This document shows positions 50,966 to 64,000 of a stretch of 64,000 bases of DNA, piece after piece. The notes under the pieces are model-generated. The model had not been told where the DNA came from and made no database searches. It worked only from the letters and a program-made list of their open reading frames with translations. Origin of the DNA: Balanoglossus misakiensis (taxonomy: Eukaryota; Hemichordata). The DNA lies in NCBI GenBank assembly GCA_040954595.2, contig CM082583.2, positions 9,424,001 to 9,488,000 of the forward strand, read 5' to 3'. Position 1 is the first letter of the stretch. Each line of letters begins with the position of its first letter. Position numbers and translations under genes: made by a program.

Positions 50966-51053
<88 letters not shown>
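50966..51053 (+). repeat. (GA)44 microsatellite
   Basis: An uninterrupted 88-bp GA tract, about 450 bp upstream of the sulfotransferase start codon (CT-rich on its sense strand). Long GA/CT tracts can form triplex DNA or bind GAGA-type factors. Here it may be only a microsatellite. Confidence 0.95.
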
Positions 51054-51057
<4 letters not shown>

Positions 51058-53454
51058 CATTGCTTTGTCTTAGCCAAGCCATACAGGCTTCATAAAATAA
51101 CATCGAAATCTAACGATCTGGGTGGTTTGGTGGAGTATACTTAGTACTGTTTATTCGAGCAATTGAGACATTTATGATATGCTAAAAAATTCTTCACGCG
51201 TTCAAGCGAGTTTGCAATGCGGGAATCTTCGGAATGCGGCGAATTGGTCGTAAAATAAGAGATATGTATTTCATTCATTTGCACCTCCCATTGAGGTGAT
51301 TGTCAATCCCTTGCGTTTGTAGGTTTTCGCTGAAAATATGCGCTGTGGTTGTCTCCGCGACGCAGCAGAAAAATAACATTGTTTACTATTTCAGTAAGGT
51401 TGTGAAATCTTTATATTAAACTTCATAATAAAGTTTATATTAAAGTTTCCATAATGGTGAAATCTGTTTCGGTCCCACCCAATATAGTCAGTCAGCTATG
51501 CAGTCCCCGCTAGAAAATGTTCAGAATTTCGATTTTGAAACTGTATTTTGATTCCAAAAATGGACCAACTTTAAACTTCTCGAGAGATGTGAGACGTTTT
51601 TTTTAATGTAAAAATTCTGACAATTTAAGTACTCATGTAAAACGAGATGCGTCCGTGCAATCATTTAATTAAATACTCTCATATAGTCAATATTTACTTC
51701 TCCAATTGAAACATGACGCTACAATATTTGTACCTACTGATTTCGTGGTGGAATTTCCAGTGGAGTTGGCGGTTGGCTGCATGATTTATGTTAGTTTGGT
51801 TCTTCAAGCTTATTATAACTCTGTTTTTGAATGTTAAGTCCAGCTAAAAATGTTCAAAACTGTACTTTGTCACAAATCCACGGACAGTATCATTATATTA
51901 TTGGTGTCCCAAGTAGTTTAGTACAAGAGAAATTACATACGAGGATGAATACAGCTCGCTCATGAAAGAGCGCCATCATCGGAGATCTCAAACTTTATTG
52001 CGGGCCACAAGCCACAGTTCTCATTCGGTTAAAATGTCAGTTCAAGGTATCTCTGAAAATGAAATGTGTGATTACTTGTAAAAAACAGTATTTCTTTATA
52101 TATCATAAACAAATTGGCATATTGCCTGGTATATCACACAAATTTGACGTATTCAATAAAACATGCTTCCTCAAAACCGATCCTCAATTTGTCATGATGA
52201 TTAGAACGCTTGGCACATCTTCAGTATTGTTATATTAATTTGTTTCACTTCTATTTAAACTGATCTCTGGTTTTATTTAATCAGCTGACTTGAGTTCCGT
52301 CTAGAAAATTCAGAATTTCACTTCTGAAAACGATGATTTTGTTTTTAAAAATCGACCTACTTTCTAGTAATAAACGCTGAGATATGCTACATATTCTACC
52401 CTAGCTTTCGTTCCATTGTCCAAAATCGGATATTGGGGGAATAATTGTCGAAAGTAGTACGAAAGTGGTCGAAATTTGCGGGTTATTTTCAGCCGCAATA
52501 GAGTAATGACTTCGCCATGACCTGATCGAACTTTTATCTAGGCCTAAACAAGTCCAGACGTGCGATTTATGTGGAGATAGAGTGTTTCTATGGAGTTATA
52601 TTCGAATTAATCTTAAGACGACATCTCTGTCCAAAAGACTTCACGAACAAATTTGGGCCTAGGGAACGTACAAAAATAAGATGCAAGTGGATACTCGGCA
52701 TTCACATGAAGTAGTCCGATAGTCCTAAATGATTTTTGTGTGATTGGATGAAGACAAATAGATTCTAAATCTTGTTGCAGGAACTTATATTTTCACGTGA
52801 AGTTTAGTGCGACAGTTTGAAATCCGAGGAGAGTTTCTGTTCTTTTGTTGGGCGTGGCCCATGCTCATGAATCGCTGGTAGAAACAGACGATAATCAGTA
52901 TGACGCATTGTATGTAGTCATATTCTCATTTTATCATTGATTACAAAGACAATCTAATTTTGTAAATCTATTTATAAAAGTATTTCTGATATATACCGTG
53001 AATCACAGAAGTAATCAGTGTGGTTTGTTGCGCAGAAAAATAAAATCAATACAGATGCTGCGAAGGCTTTTCGTAGATATAATTGTTACCCGATACTTTT
53101 GGTTAATTAATTTCTTGTTTCATTAATTTCAAACGTACTTTTGAGTGAAACTGACTAAGTATTAGTACCCCAGACAGTTCCTTTTCGACGAAAAAATGTA
53201 TTTCTTGGCAGAATTCGAGCGAACTCCCCTATCGTGTTAGTAGACGCACCCCTATTATATGCTGGGCTTGCTTATGTACTCAGCCTACTTAGCATGCTTA
53301 GTATGTCTGTATCGACGCGGGAAATCAGCTGATTCATATGTAAATTTTGTTTATATATTTATGATGATGACTTTTCAAATGTTGATGTTTCTGGGCCAAT
53401 CAACTATGTTTGTAATTGCCTAATTTACATGACGAATAGAGGTCAGTTGGATCC
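51054..53454. other. Intergenic, no supported gene
   Basis: AT-rich sequence with no open frame of note on either strand and no recognisable repeat. A CCAAT box lies near 53397, before the candidate first exon. Confidence 0.45.
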
Positions 53455-53536
53455 ATGCCAACATTCGGCCCCAGACGACAACTACGTTGTACATTTGTAG
53501 CTGTGAAGATATATTGGCAACGGAATTTTCTGAACT
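53455..53536 (+). CDS. Candidate first coding exon of unknown gene
   Basis: An ATG opens a 27-codon frame (MPTFGPRRQLRCTFVAVK...) that runs to a strong donor AACT/GTAAGT in phase 1. The flank is locally less AT-rich with a CCAAT box about 60 bp upstream. The family is not recognised. It could equally be a noncoding leader exon. No adjoining exon is proven. Confidence 0.18.
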
Positions 53537-55209
53537 GTAAGTACTCCTGTCGCACTTCCATAAACACTCTATCTTATGGATAGTCATTCTATACAATCGT
53601 GAGTTTCATTTCGGCAATTTCAGTACAAATAACTGAGAAGGGACTGATGTATTATAAAACTTTGTATGGTCAAATCTTGGATGTAGAACACACTGTATGA
53701 GCACGATGTAAACAGTGTATCGTTATTTTTTGTCACAATATTGTAGTGTGGTGTCGTTATCCGTCAACCTTGAGTTTCACGACACTTATTTGCGATCAAT
53801 ATGAAAATATTTTATGATAAGATAATAATGTATTCCGTGATGTGTATTACGGGAGAACATCAATTGAGAAAGAAATGATTTTAAGCCTTGGTATTATAAA
53901 AGGATCACCATGACCTGCATCAATGGCCGCGGTTGGCAAGCGGCTAGGCTGTGCCTCATCCGCAGTGCCGCATCCGCCGGTGGATGGATCCTGTTGTTTT
54001 ATCCATATCCTCGTTCAAAGCAAACGTCTCGATGTTGGTAATTTTCATAGTTTTCAAGGGAACGGATTGGAACCATTTCGTGTTGCCCGATCTAGTTTGA
54101 TTGACCAAGGCCGGTTGTGTGTGTAGTGGAACGTGTGTGTATTATGTTTGCCGACAACGTGTCGATTTCATGCGCGCAGACGCGCTTGCTTTTGTGCGCT
54201 CAACGTTTTGAATGAAAAAGTGTACGTTTCGTCAATCAAAGACCCACTTCTGATTTTTGTGCGTGTTGTCGGCGTCCTGGCAACAGATCATTAAAATTCA
54301 TTAGTAATATACATGTACATGCAGTGGACGCGCTTCAAAATCTTGTAGGTGTTTGCGGCGTTCGGCCTTTGCTCCGCCGGTGTAAAAGCGGGCGGAAATG
54401 TAGCAAAAGATAATCGGGTGTTTCATTGGTCTAATTTTATTTCACAGGCAAACTCTGGAAAGTACATGATGATATTAATATATTGATGAGTTGTTGATCT
54501 TTCTTTTAACACTGAATGCTTTCACACTCAAGTTTGCACTCTCAGACTTTTAGTTTTGGCTTCAGTGCCTTATTTGAATTTTTGCTCTTTACTGCCTGAT
54601 GCATTCACTGGAAATAAAAGTTTCTTGCAAAGACTTGTTTCTGCGGTCACAGAAAGTCGAACTAAAGTACCATTTCACTGGTCTCAAGTAGCTGGTGCCT
54701 TTATGCAAATTTTGACCCTTGGCATCTCAAGGGAGGGAGTATTTATAACTCATTGCAAGAGATCAGTTTTCCTTAGACGTGCTTCCTTTATCGTAGTAGG
54801 GCGTTGTTTATGGTTGCGGCTCGTGCCGGTTGCTAGTGGTTTGTTCACAGTATGTTAAAGTTGACAGGACAGACACTGCATTGATGACTACCAGCTGTTG
54901 AAAGATACGATTTAGATATCCATATACGAGAAACACAGCATTTTTTCCATACATATGGGCAAAAACAATGTTATTTTCTTTTCTGTACTCTGAATGGTAT
55001 CTACAGATCATTGAAGTTAAAATGGTCTGGCTGTTTAGTACTTCATTGGAATGATTTTAAAGCCACAGTATTTCTCGTAGGGGCAAAATTTTGTTTGAAA
55101 CGGCATCTATAATTTCTAAAAGTAGATGATAATTGATACTGAATCGAACATTCATCATCCCCAGCTCTGCTGATAAACTCATACAATTTACAATATAACG
55201 AGTGAAGAA

Positions 55210-55235
55210 TGACTTTCTGTCCGGACAGAAAGTCA
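55210..55235. repeat. Perfect 26-bp palindrome
   Basis: TGACTTTCTGTCC is followed immediately by its exact reverse complement GGACAGAAAGTCA, with no spacer. Two CACGTG E-boxes follow closely (55234-55239 and 55259-55264). It could be a dimeric protein-binding site or two fused element ends. Confidence 0.85.
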
Positions 55236-56832
55236 CGTGAGTCAGGCTAATGTTGACACACGTGACTAGTGCGCATGCGCACTCAAATGTGAATCTATGC
55301 GGAAGAGGTTTGGTCGCCCCAAATCAAGCGACTCAGCGAAGAAATGCGCACTAATTCGGCGAAATTTTGGGAAGATAACTTTATGGGAGAAATCAGTCGA
55401 TGGAACCAGATCAAATCCGAAAATGGTCTGACCATCAAAATGTCAAAGTGGCACGTTTGCTGATCGACATGTACAACATTTCCGTTGTAAACAAACCCGC
55501 GCATCATTTCAAGTGTTACGGGCGATATTTTCGGCTTGCATGTAGCTACAATTGCCCAAACCTTTCTTACATCTTCATTATATAGTATTCCATGATGGAT
55601 GTACTGGAAAAACGGGCTTTTTTCGATGATGAAAAATGGATGCACACGAGAAATACTGGGGCTTTAAGAGCAAGTACATGTTTTTTATGCATTTGTCACT
55701 TTGTTATGCATATGCACTAGCAAGCCTGTGGCAACAGCTGCCTTGGGAATTGGTACAGTGGCACTCTTTTTCTCAAAGACAGCGATGAGATCTCCAGCAC
55801 GTCGTCCAGGGTACGGACGCTTACTCATAGGCGTTATTTATGAGTCCATCAACTTTTGTTTCATCCGCTCTGTCTTTGGCGGCAAAAAAACGGTACTGAC
55901 TAATGAGAAGAAGGGACAAAACAAACCTTTCGATGAAATGCAAAGAAGGAAGAAACAAAGCATCTCCTGTTTACCCATACATCAGATAATCAATCTCTTG
56001 TCTGCCTTCTCGGTTGCCCGGGTAACGTCCATGATGTTGGAAGCATTTGGTTGGCTTGTCGCCTTAGAATTCAAGATGGTTAATTGAACTTTAGTTGTTT
56101 AATTAGAAGAATGTTGTTTCAAATTTGTCAAATTTCAATACATAGCTGCACTCAACTTACTTCTTCTGCTGTTTCATGAAATCAGTCCTTCAGAGGTCAA
56201 AGGTTGTCAGAAGCAAATGAAAATATTCACAGCAGGTCGATTTACATACTTGTCATATGACCAGCATGAATAATTACATATGCTTTGGCCTCTGACCTTT
56301 GTCAAAGGATTACATGTATACATATAATGAATCTTGCTTGGTAGTTAAAAATTTTAGTGGAATGTTTATTAAAAATGTAAAACAATGCTGCTAGTTTTAA
56401 AAAACTTACTTTTAGTGGAATTGTTGATTTTGTCAGTTGTATGCAGGAATACTGATAGATTAATGATTATCACAACAACAGTGTTAAACATGATTTTACA
56501 ATAGTTGAATAAACCTATGAGCAGATGATAAACTAAAAGTGTATTTATCTGCTGTGGTTGGTGTGTTACTGTGAATGAAGTTAATATGCTTTGATCATGT
56601 AGTATGTTAATTCCCTAAAGCCATTTAATTAAATTGACCCTTTTTATAAAAATTGCAGAAAATAGCATGACAACCACAGTACAATAACTGCTATTTCTTT
56701 GTATTTAATATTTTGAAAAAAATGCTTCCTATGTTGGGAATCTAAAATCCTGACACAGTCGTGTGGAATCGACATAAAGATGACATTAATATTTATTGGT
56801 TCGACTGTGTGAATGAAACTGCTGTATAAAAC
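55236..56832. other. Intergenic, no supported gene
   Basis: The 55.2-56.1 kb part is less AT-rich and has open frames on both strands: 116 codons minus at 55295-55645, and a plus frame from ATG 55788 to 56087 of 99 codons. None resembles a known family. TTTGGCGGCAAA near 55874 is an E2F-like site. It could be a promoter region rather than coding sequence. Confidence 0.35.
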
Positions 56833-56957
56833 ATGTACATTGTGTCAGGAATAAATTATCCCACTGAATCGGCAAGCTCTTTTCAGTCCGTTTCCGGACC
56901 TCCATCTAGAAGCTCTCCGTGGGAGAAAAAAGGTGTTTTCATCACTGAATATGGATG
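56833..56957 (+). CDS. Candidate exon of unknown gene
   Basis: An open frame from ATG 56833 contains a Ser/Pro-rich peptide (ESASSFQSVSGPPSRSSPWE, then KKGVFITEYG) and ends at donor GGATG/GTGAGA in phase 2, just before a stop. A GTGTCAG acceptor at about 56848 would make it an internal exon. The composition looks protein-like, but the gene is not recognised. Confidence 0.22.
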
Positions 56958-59900
56958 GTGAGAATCTGACTAAATTTTCTTTATATATCTCCACACTGTT
57001 GGCTTTCTGAGTGAAAACATCAATTTTTTTGGAGAAGAAAGCCGGTTTTCGTAATATCTGCTGATGCACTAACGCATGTCTGGATCAGCTCTGGCTATTC
57101 ACATTCAAATTTTGCCGATGGGTATTGTTTTTGTCACTTGAACGCTCAATGTATGTCTGTAAATAATTGTTTTCAATTTGACCTAGTGAAGATTTTAGAA
57201 AATTGTGAATTGATCTCGCCACATTTTCGTCAGAAACTGCGGATGGCTGTACGTCATTTGAATTTGATTGACAGAGGAGTACTAAATGGCAAAGAAATGA
57301 CTCATGCACTGAAATGCAATCTGACTTTTAGAGTTAATGTTACCGGGCAATTTGTCCATTTTCATGGAAAAATTCAAGATGATGTGGAGTGTTTTTACCT
57401 AAAGATGTACATGTACATTACAGTTTTCATTTAGATTTAAAAAGACATATATAAGACAGTGTCTCTTGCTTCTCATATTTTGGTTAATTAGTACTTTGAA
57501 GATGCTCTAGAGACAAAGATTTATGTATAAAATCTGATGCTTATTTTAATGACAATATCGGTAAATTCCAAGCTTCTGATCTTGTAATAAATGTGTCACA
57601 GATGATTTTGCTATCAACCTCGAAACTTGAATCCCTTGCAAATATAGGCACACCCTTTTTTCCTCTGTAAATTTTATAACTGTCCCATAGATTAATTTAG
57701 TGATGGGATAGTTACTGTCTTAAATGCAGCAGTGAGACTCACTTGTAAGGATTAACAGTTTATTTTTTAAAGTGTTTCAAATTTTGCTATTGTTGAGAAC
57801 CATTCAAGTCAATAGGCATTGATAATTCGTCTTTTGTAATTAATATAGCTGGTCATTTGCAGAATTGTGAAAAAAAATTAACACTGGTTAGTGAAATTAA
57901 CACTCAATTAGTGACTGTGTTCTCATTTTCATATTGTGATTTGGATGGACATCTTTCTTACTGAGAATTACTTAAAGATGTTCTCATATTCCTTATAATA
58001 TGACAGTTATGTTAGATTTCTTCTGGGTGTTGATTTCAAAGGTGATATATATCTACATGTATGTTAAATTTAATGAATATGTGAAATATTCTCTCTGACA
58101 TAAAATGCGGACTCAGTACAGTTTATTTTGCACTTTTTGCCTGACATTGGACCTTGCTAAAAGTATCATTTTTACTTTCAAACAGATATCAGTATATGTA
58201 TTTAGGTGGAAATATTAAAACACTTTAACTGTCATCTGCATGTCACTGTAATATGGGTAAGTGAGTGTGGGTGGCAAGTTCATTTCACAGATTATCGAGT
58301 TTTAGCAGTGAATGACGTAGATATCCGACACAGCACTTGATTAAGACACCCATTAAGAATATCTAAAGTTCACACAAGCTGAACTGATAACCATCTCTGA
58401 CGTCCATTACGAAGCAAAAATAGAGGTGTGTACAATAAGACTGAGAAATTCAAGATTCTCGAAAGTCAAAATAGAGTTCACAGCCAGTATCGAGATCAGC
58501 AAAATCCTAAAAAGTGTTGCTGGCTGGTAATCTGACCATGGTGGTCCGGTTTCTTTTCCACGACCAATTGGGATTTGATCAACTTTTCCATCGGACTGGC
58601 AGTCGCTAGATTCAGTGACGTGAAAAGGGAGGCAATTTACTTTGTCGGGAGCTGCTGACATGAAATGATTGTGAATTCGATGAAAGTGGAGAACTGTCTG
58701 CGAGCGTAATTGTAATGCAAGAACAGGGTTTTTGCCTGTTGCATATATGCGGGTGGTGTCTAGACCCTTTGTTAGAGCAAGATGATGACTGCAGCAGTAT
58801 ATTCTTGTTCTCCTTGCCTTATATTCAGAATCTACTGTTGGTTGAAATAAGAATAATATTTCCTCAGTCAAAATCATCATGTATGAAATAATGAAAATTT
58901 TAAAACAGAAACCAATAGCAAGGATTGTGTTCCTAAAAATAACCATTTGTTTTGTAGATTGCCATCATGGATAGATAAAACAGGACAACCGAAATGAACA
59001 TATGGTGGAATGAAAACTGAATACATGATATCCTTATGTATTTTTTCCTGCCTTGAGCGTTTCATGATCTGCACAGTCCTCGCTTTGTCCAGAAACGTTA
59101 TATAAGAATCTCCAATGGAGCGTTACTTCACAATAATTTCCACAGGCTCAGGAAGGGCTGTTAAATTCAATTTCAAGCCGGTGCATTAATTATGTTTATG
59201 AGCGAAATTATAACCCTATAGGAATTACCAGGTGTACAGACATTTTCTTTGACAAAAGCTTGGTCAGATTTGTTGATTCATGCAAATTTGTCCCATTTCC
59301 AAGGACTCTTTTACAGTTATGGCAATATACCAATTTGTAAATGTTATGATAGTCAGGATTCATGTGAATACATATCACTTGTTTTACATTATGTCAATTC
59401 AGTATATGTCCAGCCACTTTGAATGGTGAGGTTATCAATGAAAAGAGTTAATTAAAGCCCCATTCATGTATATAAGAATGCAACAACAGGTATACAGAAT
59501 TCTAAACAAATATTTTTTTTCATCAAAAGATCCATTTATTAAGTGGTGAACTTTATGAATAAATGTAATATTAAAATGAATTGACATTTATTCTTAGGGG
59601 TTGCTTTGTATATGTTCCAGTATTGTGTGACACAAAATCAAACTGAATGGAATGAATGGTTGGATTGGAAGCTGAAATATTCTAGACTGCTGAGGTTTAT
59701 ATGCTACTTTAGGTTCAGTGAAATTAATTAAGGGAAAGTAAACATTAATTGGGTGTACTCTCACCCAGTAACAACATTGTGGATTTAACAAGGAATGTCG
59801 ATGTTGGGGGACAAATGAAATATTAGACTGAATACTTTGCTCTGAGGTCTTTATAGCGTGGAAAATTGATGTCAGTGGTTAGACTAGAGTTTGTCATTAG

Positions 59901-61171
59901 ATCAAAGATATGGATGATGACGTGAATTTGAAAGACTGTCATCAGTGGATCATGGGAGATAATTTATAATGTGATCCAAGATATGAGGTCTAAATGTATT
60001 GTAACTGTGTTAGAGTGAACCGTTTATGAATTTCTGAATGTTTTGTCTAAATGCCAGAGATCAGAGATTAGAATAATGAAGTGGTGTGCCTTGACTGTCG
60101 TTTATAAGGAGATGTGATTATCTCGCAATAGATTGTTCTGAGGAGTAATGTCACAGAAATGCTATGATTTGTGGGTCAGGTCTGCATGAAACCATAATTT
60201 ATCCCAAATGACTAAGACCTTCAAATATTAATTCCAAAAATCATTATCCTGGTATATGCAGAATAAATAAATGACTAATTATTTTTGTATTAACGTAATT
60301 TTGTGATGATTGGCTTGGATTGTGTCTTGCCCTGTGGCCAAACTCTATTGTGGTGACTTCTTATTTTATATAAATAATAGGTGCCATATTTTGTCTGTAA
60401 ATGATACTGGACAAGTTAAAATATTGAGGTGATAAAAATCCTGACAGCGTGAAAGAAAATGTTCCCTTTTTAATATATTTGAGAATTTCAGGAATCTGAT
60501 GATAAATGTGATACTACTGTGTTAATTTGTCACCTTTTGTTGTTTTGATATTAATCATTAGTGTTTCCATTGATTTAATTTTAAAATATTGCTTGAATCA
60601 CAAAATTCACATCATCGTATTGCTCCCGATACTGATAAAAAAGAGAAAATTTCCTGCATTTGAGAAGATCTTTACATTTGTGTATTATACTCGTTTTATC
60701 ACTGTCTGGTGACAACCCAGTCTGCTTCTTTGCCTTCTCTGATTGGATGATTTTATCGTGAAAGCGTGGTTGCCGTGACCACCATGAACATAATTTACTA
60801 TCGGCCAGACAACCTGAGCGTTATACCCTCCAGACAAAGTGACGACATTTCTAAAGAACCCATCATTGACATTCAGAGTGTCTCAGTCCAAGCTTTCAGT
60901 TTTATTCCTCAGAAAGGGGGACAATAAATCCACGTTTGCCCAGTGAATTCCCCCCTCCTCCTCGTATAATCCATCAGTGGTGAAATGTTTCTTTTTATTG
61001 CAAGATGGCAGCGTGTGCGTGATCCATCCGTCATCTGCTGAGAGTGTTGCCATGGCATTACCTCGGCAACTGAGCTATCCTGCATCAGATTCATCCGTTG
61101 TGCTGTAACGATGATTTACATTAGGATCACTATTGAATAATCTCTGTGATATTCCTTTTATATATTTACAG
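56958..61171. other. Non-coding, possibly intronic
   Basis: AT-rich throughout. A splice-flanked candidate at 58186-58256 has stops in all frames and was discarded. If the candidate exons on either side belong to one gene, this is intron. Confidence 0.35.
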
Positions 61172-61288
61172 GAACTTTTGCAGACTGTGACAGCGGAAAT
61201 TGGTTTCAGCACTGATACAGTGATAGGGTTTCTTCTCTGTCATCTGCATAGCCGCAAAGAAAGAAGCAAGGTAGAAGTGGTGATAAAA
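61172..61288 (+). CDS. Candidate internal exon of a long-intron gene
   Basis: A pyrimidine-rich acceptor (TTTTATATATTTACAG) and an ideal donor (AAA/GTAAGT) bracket exactly 39 codons in phase 0-0. The sequence is plausible and well mixed: ELLQTVTAEIGFSTDTVIGF followed by LLCHLHSRKERSKVEVVIK. I do not recognise the family. No neighbouring exon is certain; candidates at 53455 and 56833 on the same strand could be upstream parts. The gene would run off the right edge. Confidence 0.4.
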
Positions 61289-64000
61289 GTAAGTAGAAAT
61301 GAAAAAAACTGTTGAGGAATAGAAGCTGTAACTTCTGGTACATACATGTATCAAGAACAGTTTCTTCCTGTGTCCCATATAACAAGCCTGCACTGCAGCC
61401 ATTTGGTGGATCAACACTGCCTAGCCTGTTTATGCAGCCAACATCGTTACATTGTCGTTGAATGAATTTGATCAATGCAGCCAACCTTGTCATATTGTTG
61501 ACATTAAGAAGAGGTGACTAAACTCAGTATTCAATGACAAAAGTGTGTTCTATGCATGTACAGGCTGTACGGTATATTGACATACATAATGGTTGTTGTG
61601 ATATGCTTTGTGGGATTAGGACAAGAAACCATAGTTCAGACAGAGAATCTAAATTCTTAAGTTGTTTTTATCATGAAAGTTACAGCTGCTATGCCTTCGT
61701 TCCTTCAAACAATCACTGAGTAATTGACATCTTGAAAAGATGTCGTATCTTTGTACAAACTATGCAGAGTGTCATCCCTACATGCCACATTTTATCGACA
61801 TGGAATTCCAAGAGATGCTGTCAGACTGTGCTGGGTTCAATCAAGTTTGTGCTGCTCCCCCGACCGACAGCGTGATCACATATATCAGAAGGGGTTCAGC
61901 TGTTGACCTGGTTTGACCCCAATTCTCTCACCTGCTGTCTGACAGCGCCCAGTAGGGTTGCGAAGGTTCATTCGGTGTTCAGGTCAGAGGTCACCGTCTT
62001 GCGAGGTTCTTTGACCAGACAGCACCTGAGTGTGTTTGTTTTTAAATAAAGAGGTAATTTTCAATCCTCCGTTCTGGTATTAAATCTTGCTGACATTGAA
62101 TGTTATATGGTGGAAAGCGTGTGTTTTCCAGGGACGTTTTCAGTTAATCAATTTGCTTTGAGATAAAAGCTGATAAATGTTGGTCAGAATTAGTGTAAAT
62201 GACAGTTTGATACATACATGTATCTTGAAAACATAATGTGTTGCAATTATTTATTGGGACGGTGCTCTATGAACAAAACCTGTTTGTTATCAGATTTGAA
62301 AAACAACATAAGCTGCCAGTTGTTTTGAACTCATTTACCTGTACGTCACTGTTTGTGGACAATTATTCTTGAAAACAGCTGTTAAATATTTACAATGTAT
62401 ATTCATGGGATAGATTATTAACAAATAGTATTCAATTTCTGTTTATTTTAAGTTGACAATTATTTGTCATGGTTTAAAATATTGAATATTGAAAAAAACG
62501 TGTCAGTTATTAATAAAACTATGATTATAACTGTTTCTTTTTGAAAAATGCAACTGCACCACCCAAAGCTGTCCTTCCAAATCAACTCCTAACAACACTT
62601 AATTATCTATGCATGACAATGTCCCATGGAACTTGTTTACAGTTTGATGTGTTATGAGTTATTTATAGTCTGCGAGCAGTTAAGAATTTGATGACTGTCT
62701 GAATGGTGGTGGTCATCAGCTACAAGTATAACTGTCTCATATTTATCAAATGTCACATTTGAGAAAGGAAAACATTAAATCATGACCTGTCCCCTCCATA
62801 AAAGATCAGCAATGGCATGTATTATGGTGGCAATCATATGCTTTATCCAATCTGCCCATAGAGGGTATCATTTGGAGAAAAATTTAGGGTCAGCCACCAA
62901 AATATTATTGGTTGGAACAAAATGTCTCCATATCTTAGCTGCATTTGGCATACTGTGTTAAAAAATGTAGTTTCCAGACAGAAATAATGTAGCAGATGGA
63001 TGCGAGTGTGGAATAACGTGACACAGATGCTATTTTTGATATTCATTTTTAGTTATTTTTGTGTCACGGAAGATGGCCGCTTGTTGATCCTCACTGAAAC
63101 ATGCTGTATCATGCGAGTGTTGCAGGTTGATGGTCCTTATTCAACTGCTGGCAGAAAAAATGGCCTTGTTTTAATTCCAAGGCTATGTGGTCATAGCATA
63201 TTTTTTCCTCGATCGATAATTATATGAAAATGTTGAATTCTTGCGATGTCATATGTCCAACTTTAAGTTTAGCATACAGAAACCTCTAAAATATTTGGTC
63301 AGAGTTGCTGTATAACACTGAATATCAAAATGACATTGTATTTTTGCAATTCAAGAATCACCTTGGCATATCACCACTCTACAGATGTAATTAATTGAAT
63401 TAATTTGCCCTCTTGAACATTGTCATTCCAGAAATGTGTAGATATGTAATGAATACTTTGTGCTTGCCAAATAAATATGTATTGGATTTAATGTGTGTAC
63501 ATCAATCGCTCCCTGGGTGTCCACCAAATATAGCACCTTGTCGCAAGTTGTTTTATAAATAGAGAATAAAAATGCCATTTAAAAATAGAGAATAAAGGCC
63601 ACCATTTGATATCTAAGATTTTCTAGACGAAATATTCCCCAGTACCACTTTTGTGTGTAGCTAGGAATCCCATAGGATAACCACTGTGTTTTATTTTTAT
63701 GATTTTTTTAATGATTGTCCATAGTTTGATAGTCAATAGCCACGGCTGCATTTATCATGAGGAATAGGTGCTGGTGGTGTGTGGGCATAATGGTGCTTTA
63801 TCAACTGCGTGTTAAAACTCCCATATGTCACACATTGCATCATTCATTCGAGTGGATTTTGATATACAACAGCAGTGCGTTGAATGTGCGTCATTCCGGC
63901 TAAAATGTGATTGAACTCCCGATGTGGGTTTCATGGACGCACCACGTACAAATAGTGACATCATCAGATTTTGATGAATGACATCATTGTAAAGTATCAA
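61289..64000. other. Non-coding to window end
   Basis: No supported exon, RNA gene or element was seen. AATAAA-containing tandem fragments (AAAATAGAGAATAAA) recur at about 63558-63597. Otherwise this is AT-rich sequence. Confidence 0.4.

Noticed and set aside
50459-51103. 214-codon minus-strand frame with a long Ser-Leu repeat
   Set aside because: The Ser-Leu run is the translated (GA)44 microsatellite; the frame differs from the sulfotransferase first exon it overlaps.
53923-54126. tRNA-like or SINE-like GC-rich segment with an open frame
   Set aside because: GGTTGGCAAGCGGC loosely resembles an A box, but no B box or cloverleaf could be found.
54556-54858. 100-codon plus-strand frame after a GGCTTCAG acceptor
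   Set aside because: Starts at TTG, no convincing donor, no family recognised.
55701-56087. 128-codon plus-strand frame
   Set aside because: Starts at TTG; the ATG-initiated part has no recognisable domain and the region looks more like promoter sequence with an E2F-like site.
58186-58256. Splice-bounded candidate exon (TTTCAAACAG ... ATGG/GTAAGT)
   Set aside because: Stop codons in all three frames.

Overview
This is eukaryotic DNA from a metazoan, most likely a marine invertebrate. The genes are split by short GT-AG introns in AT-rich sequence that carries long G homopolymers, microsatellites and small inverted-repeat elements. The protein families are animal ones: MEX3, MBD2/3, CTC1 and heparan sulfate 3-O-sulfotransferase. 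MEX3 and MBD2/3 each look like a single pre-duplication gene. The phylum cannot be fixed from the window; a deuterostome such as a hemichordate or echinoderm, or a lophotrochozoan, would all fit.

Layout. 1-2.7 kb: a complete two-exon MEX3 gene (+) with a CRE/CCAAT promoter. 2.7-32.3 kb: a gene-poor stretch of about 29 kb with G/C homopolymers, two MITE-like elements (11949-12711 and 29995-30431), a perfect hairpin, and a few candidate exons of unknown genes. One pair of candidate minus-strand exons appears to be interrupted by the first MITE. 32.3-50.5 kb: a dense cluster. MBD2/3 (-, five exons) is divergent from a small BRCT-like protein gene (+, five exons). This is followed head to tail by a complete 29-exon CTC1 telomere gene (+), two tandem three-exon genes for small Arg/Lys/Ser-rich basic proteins (+), and a convergent two-exon 3-O-sulfotransferase (-). 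50.5-64 kb: mostly non-coding, with a (GA)44 tract, a 26-bp perfect palindrome and three plus-strand candidate exons that may belong to a long-intron gene running off the right edge.

MBD2/3, the BRCT-like protein, CTC1 and the basic proteins all suggest DNA or chromatin roles, but that they work together is only an inference from proximity. The least familiar part is the basic-protein pair. They share an RRxS(V/I)RR(G/A)S repeat, have no recognisable globular histone domain, share an identical 12-bp CRE-like promoter motif, and left a fragment of one copy behind in the CTC1 3'UTR. They look like lineage-specific protamine-like or linker-histone-tail-like proteins. All splice sites were read by eye. 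For MBD2/3, the BRCT-like gene, CTC1, both basic proteins and the sulfotransferase, the exon lengths sum to uninterrupted reading frames.
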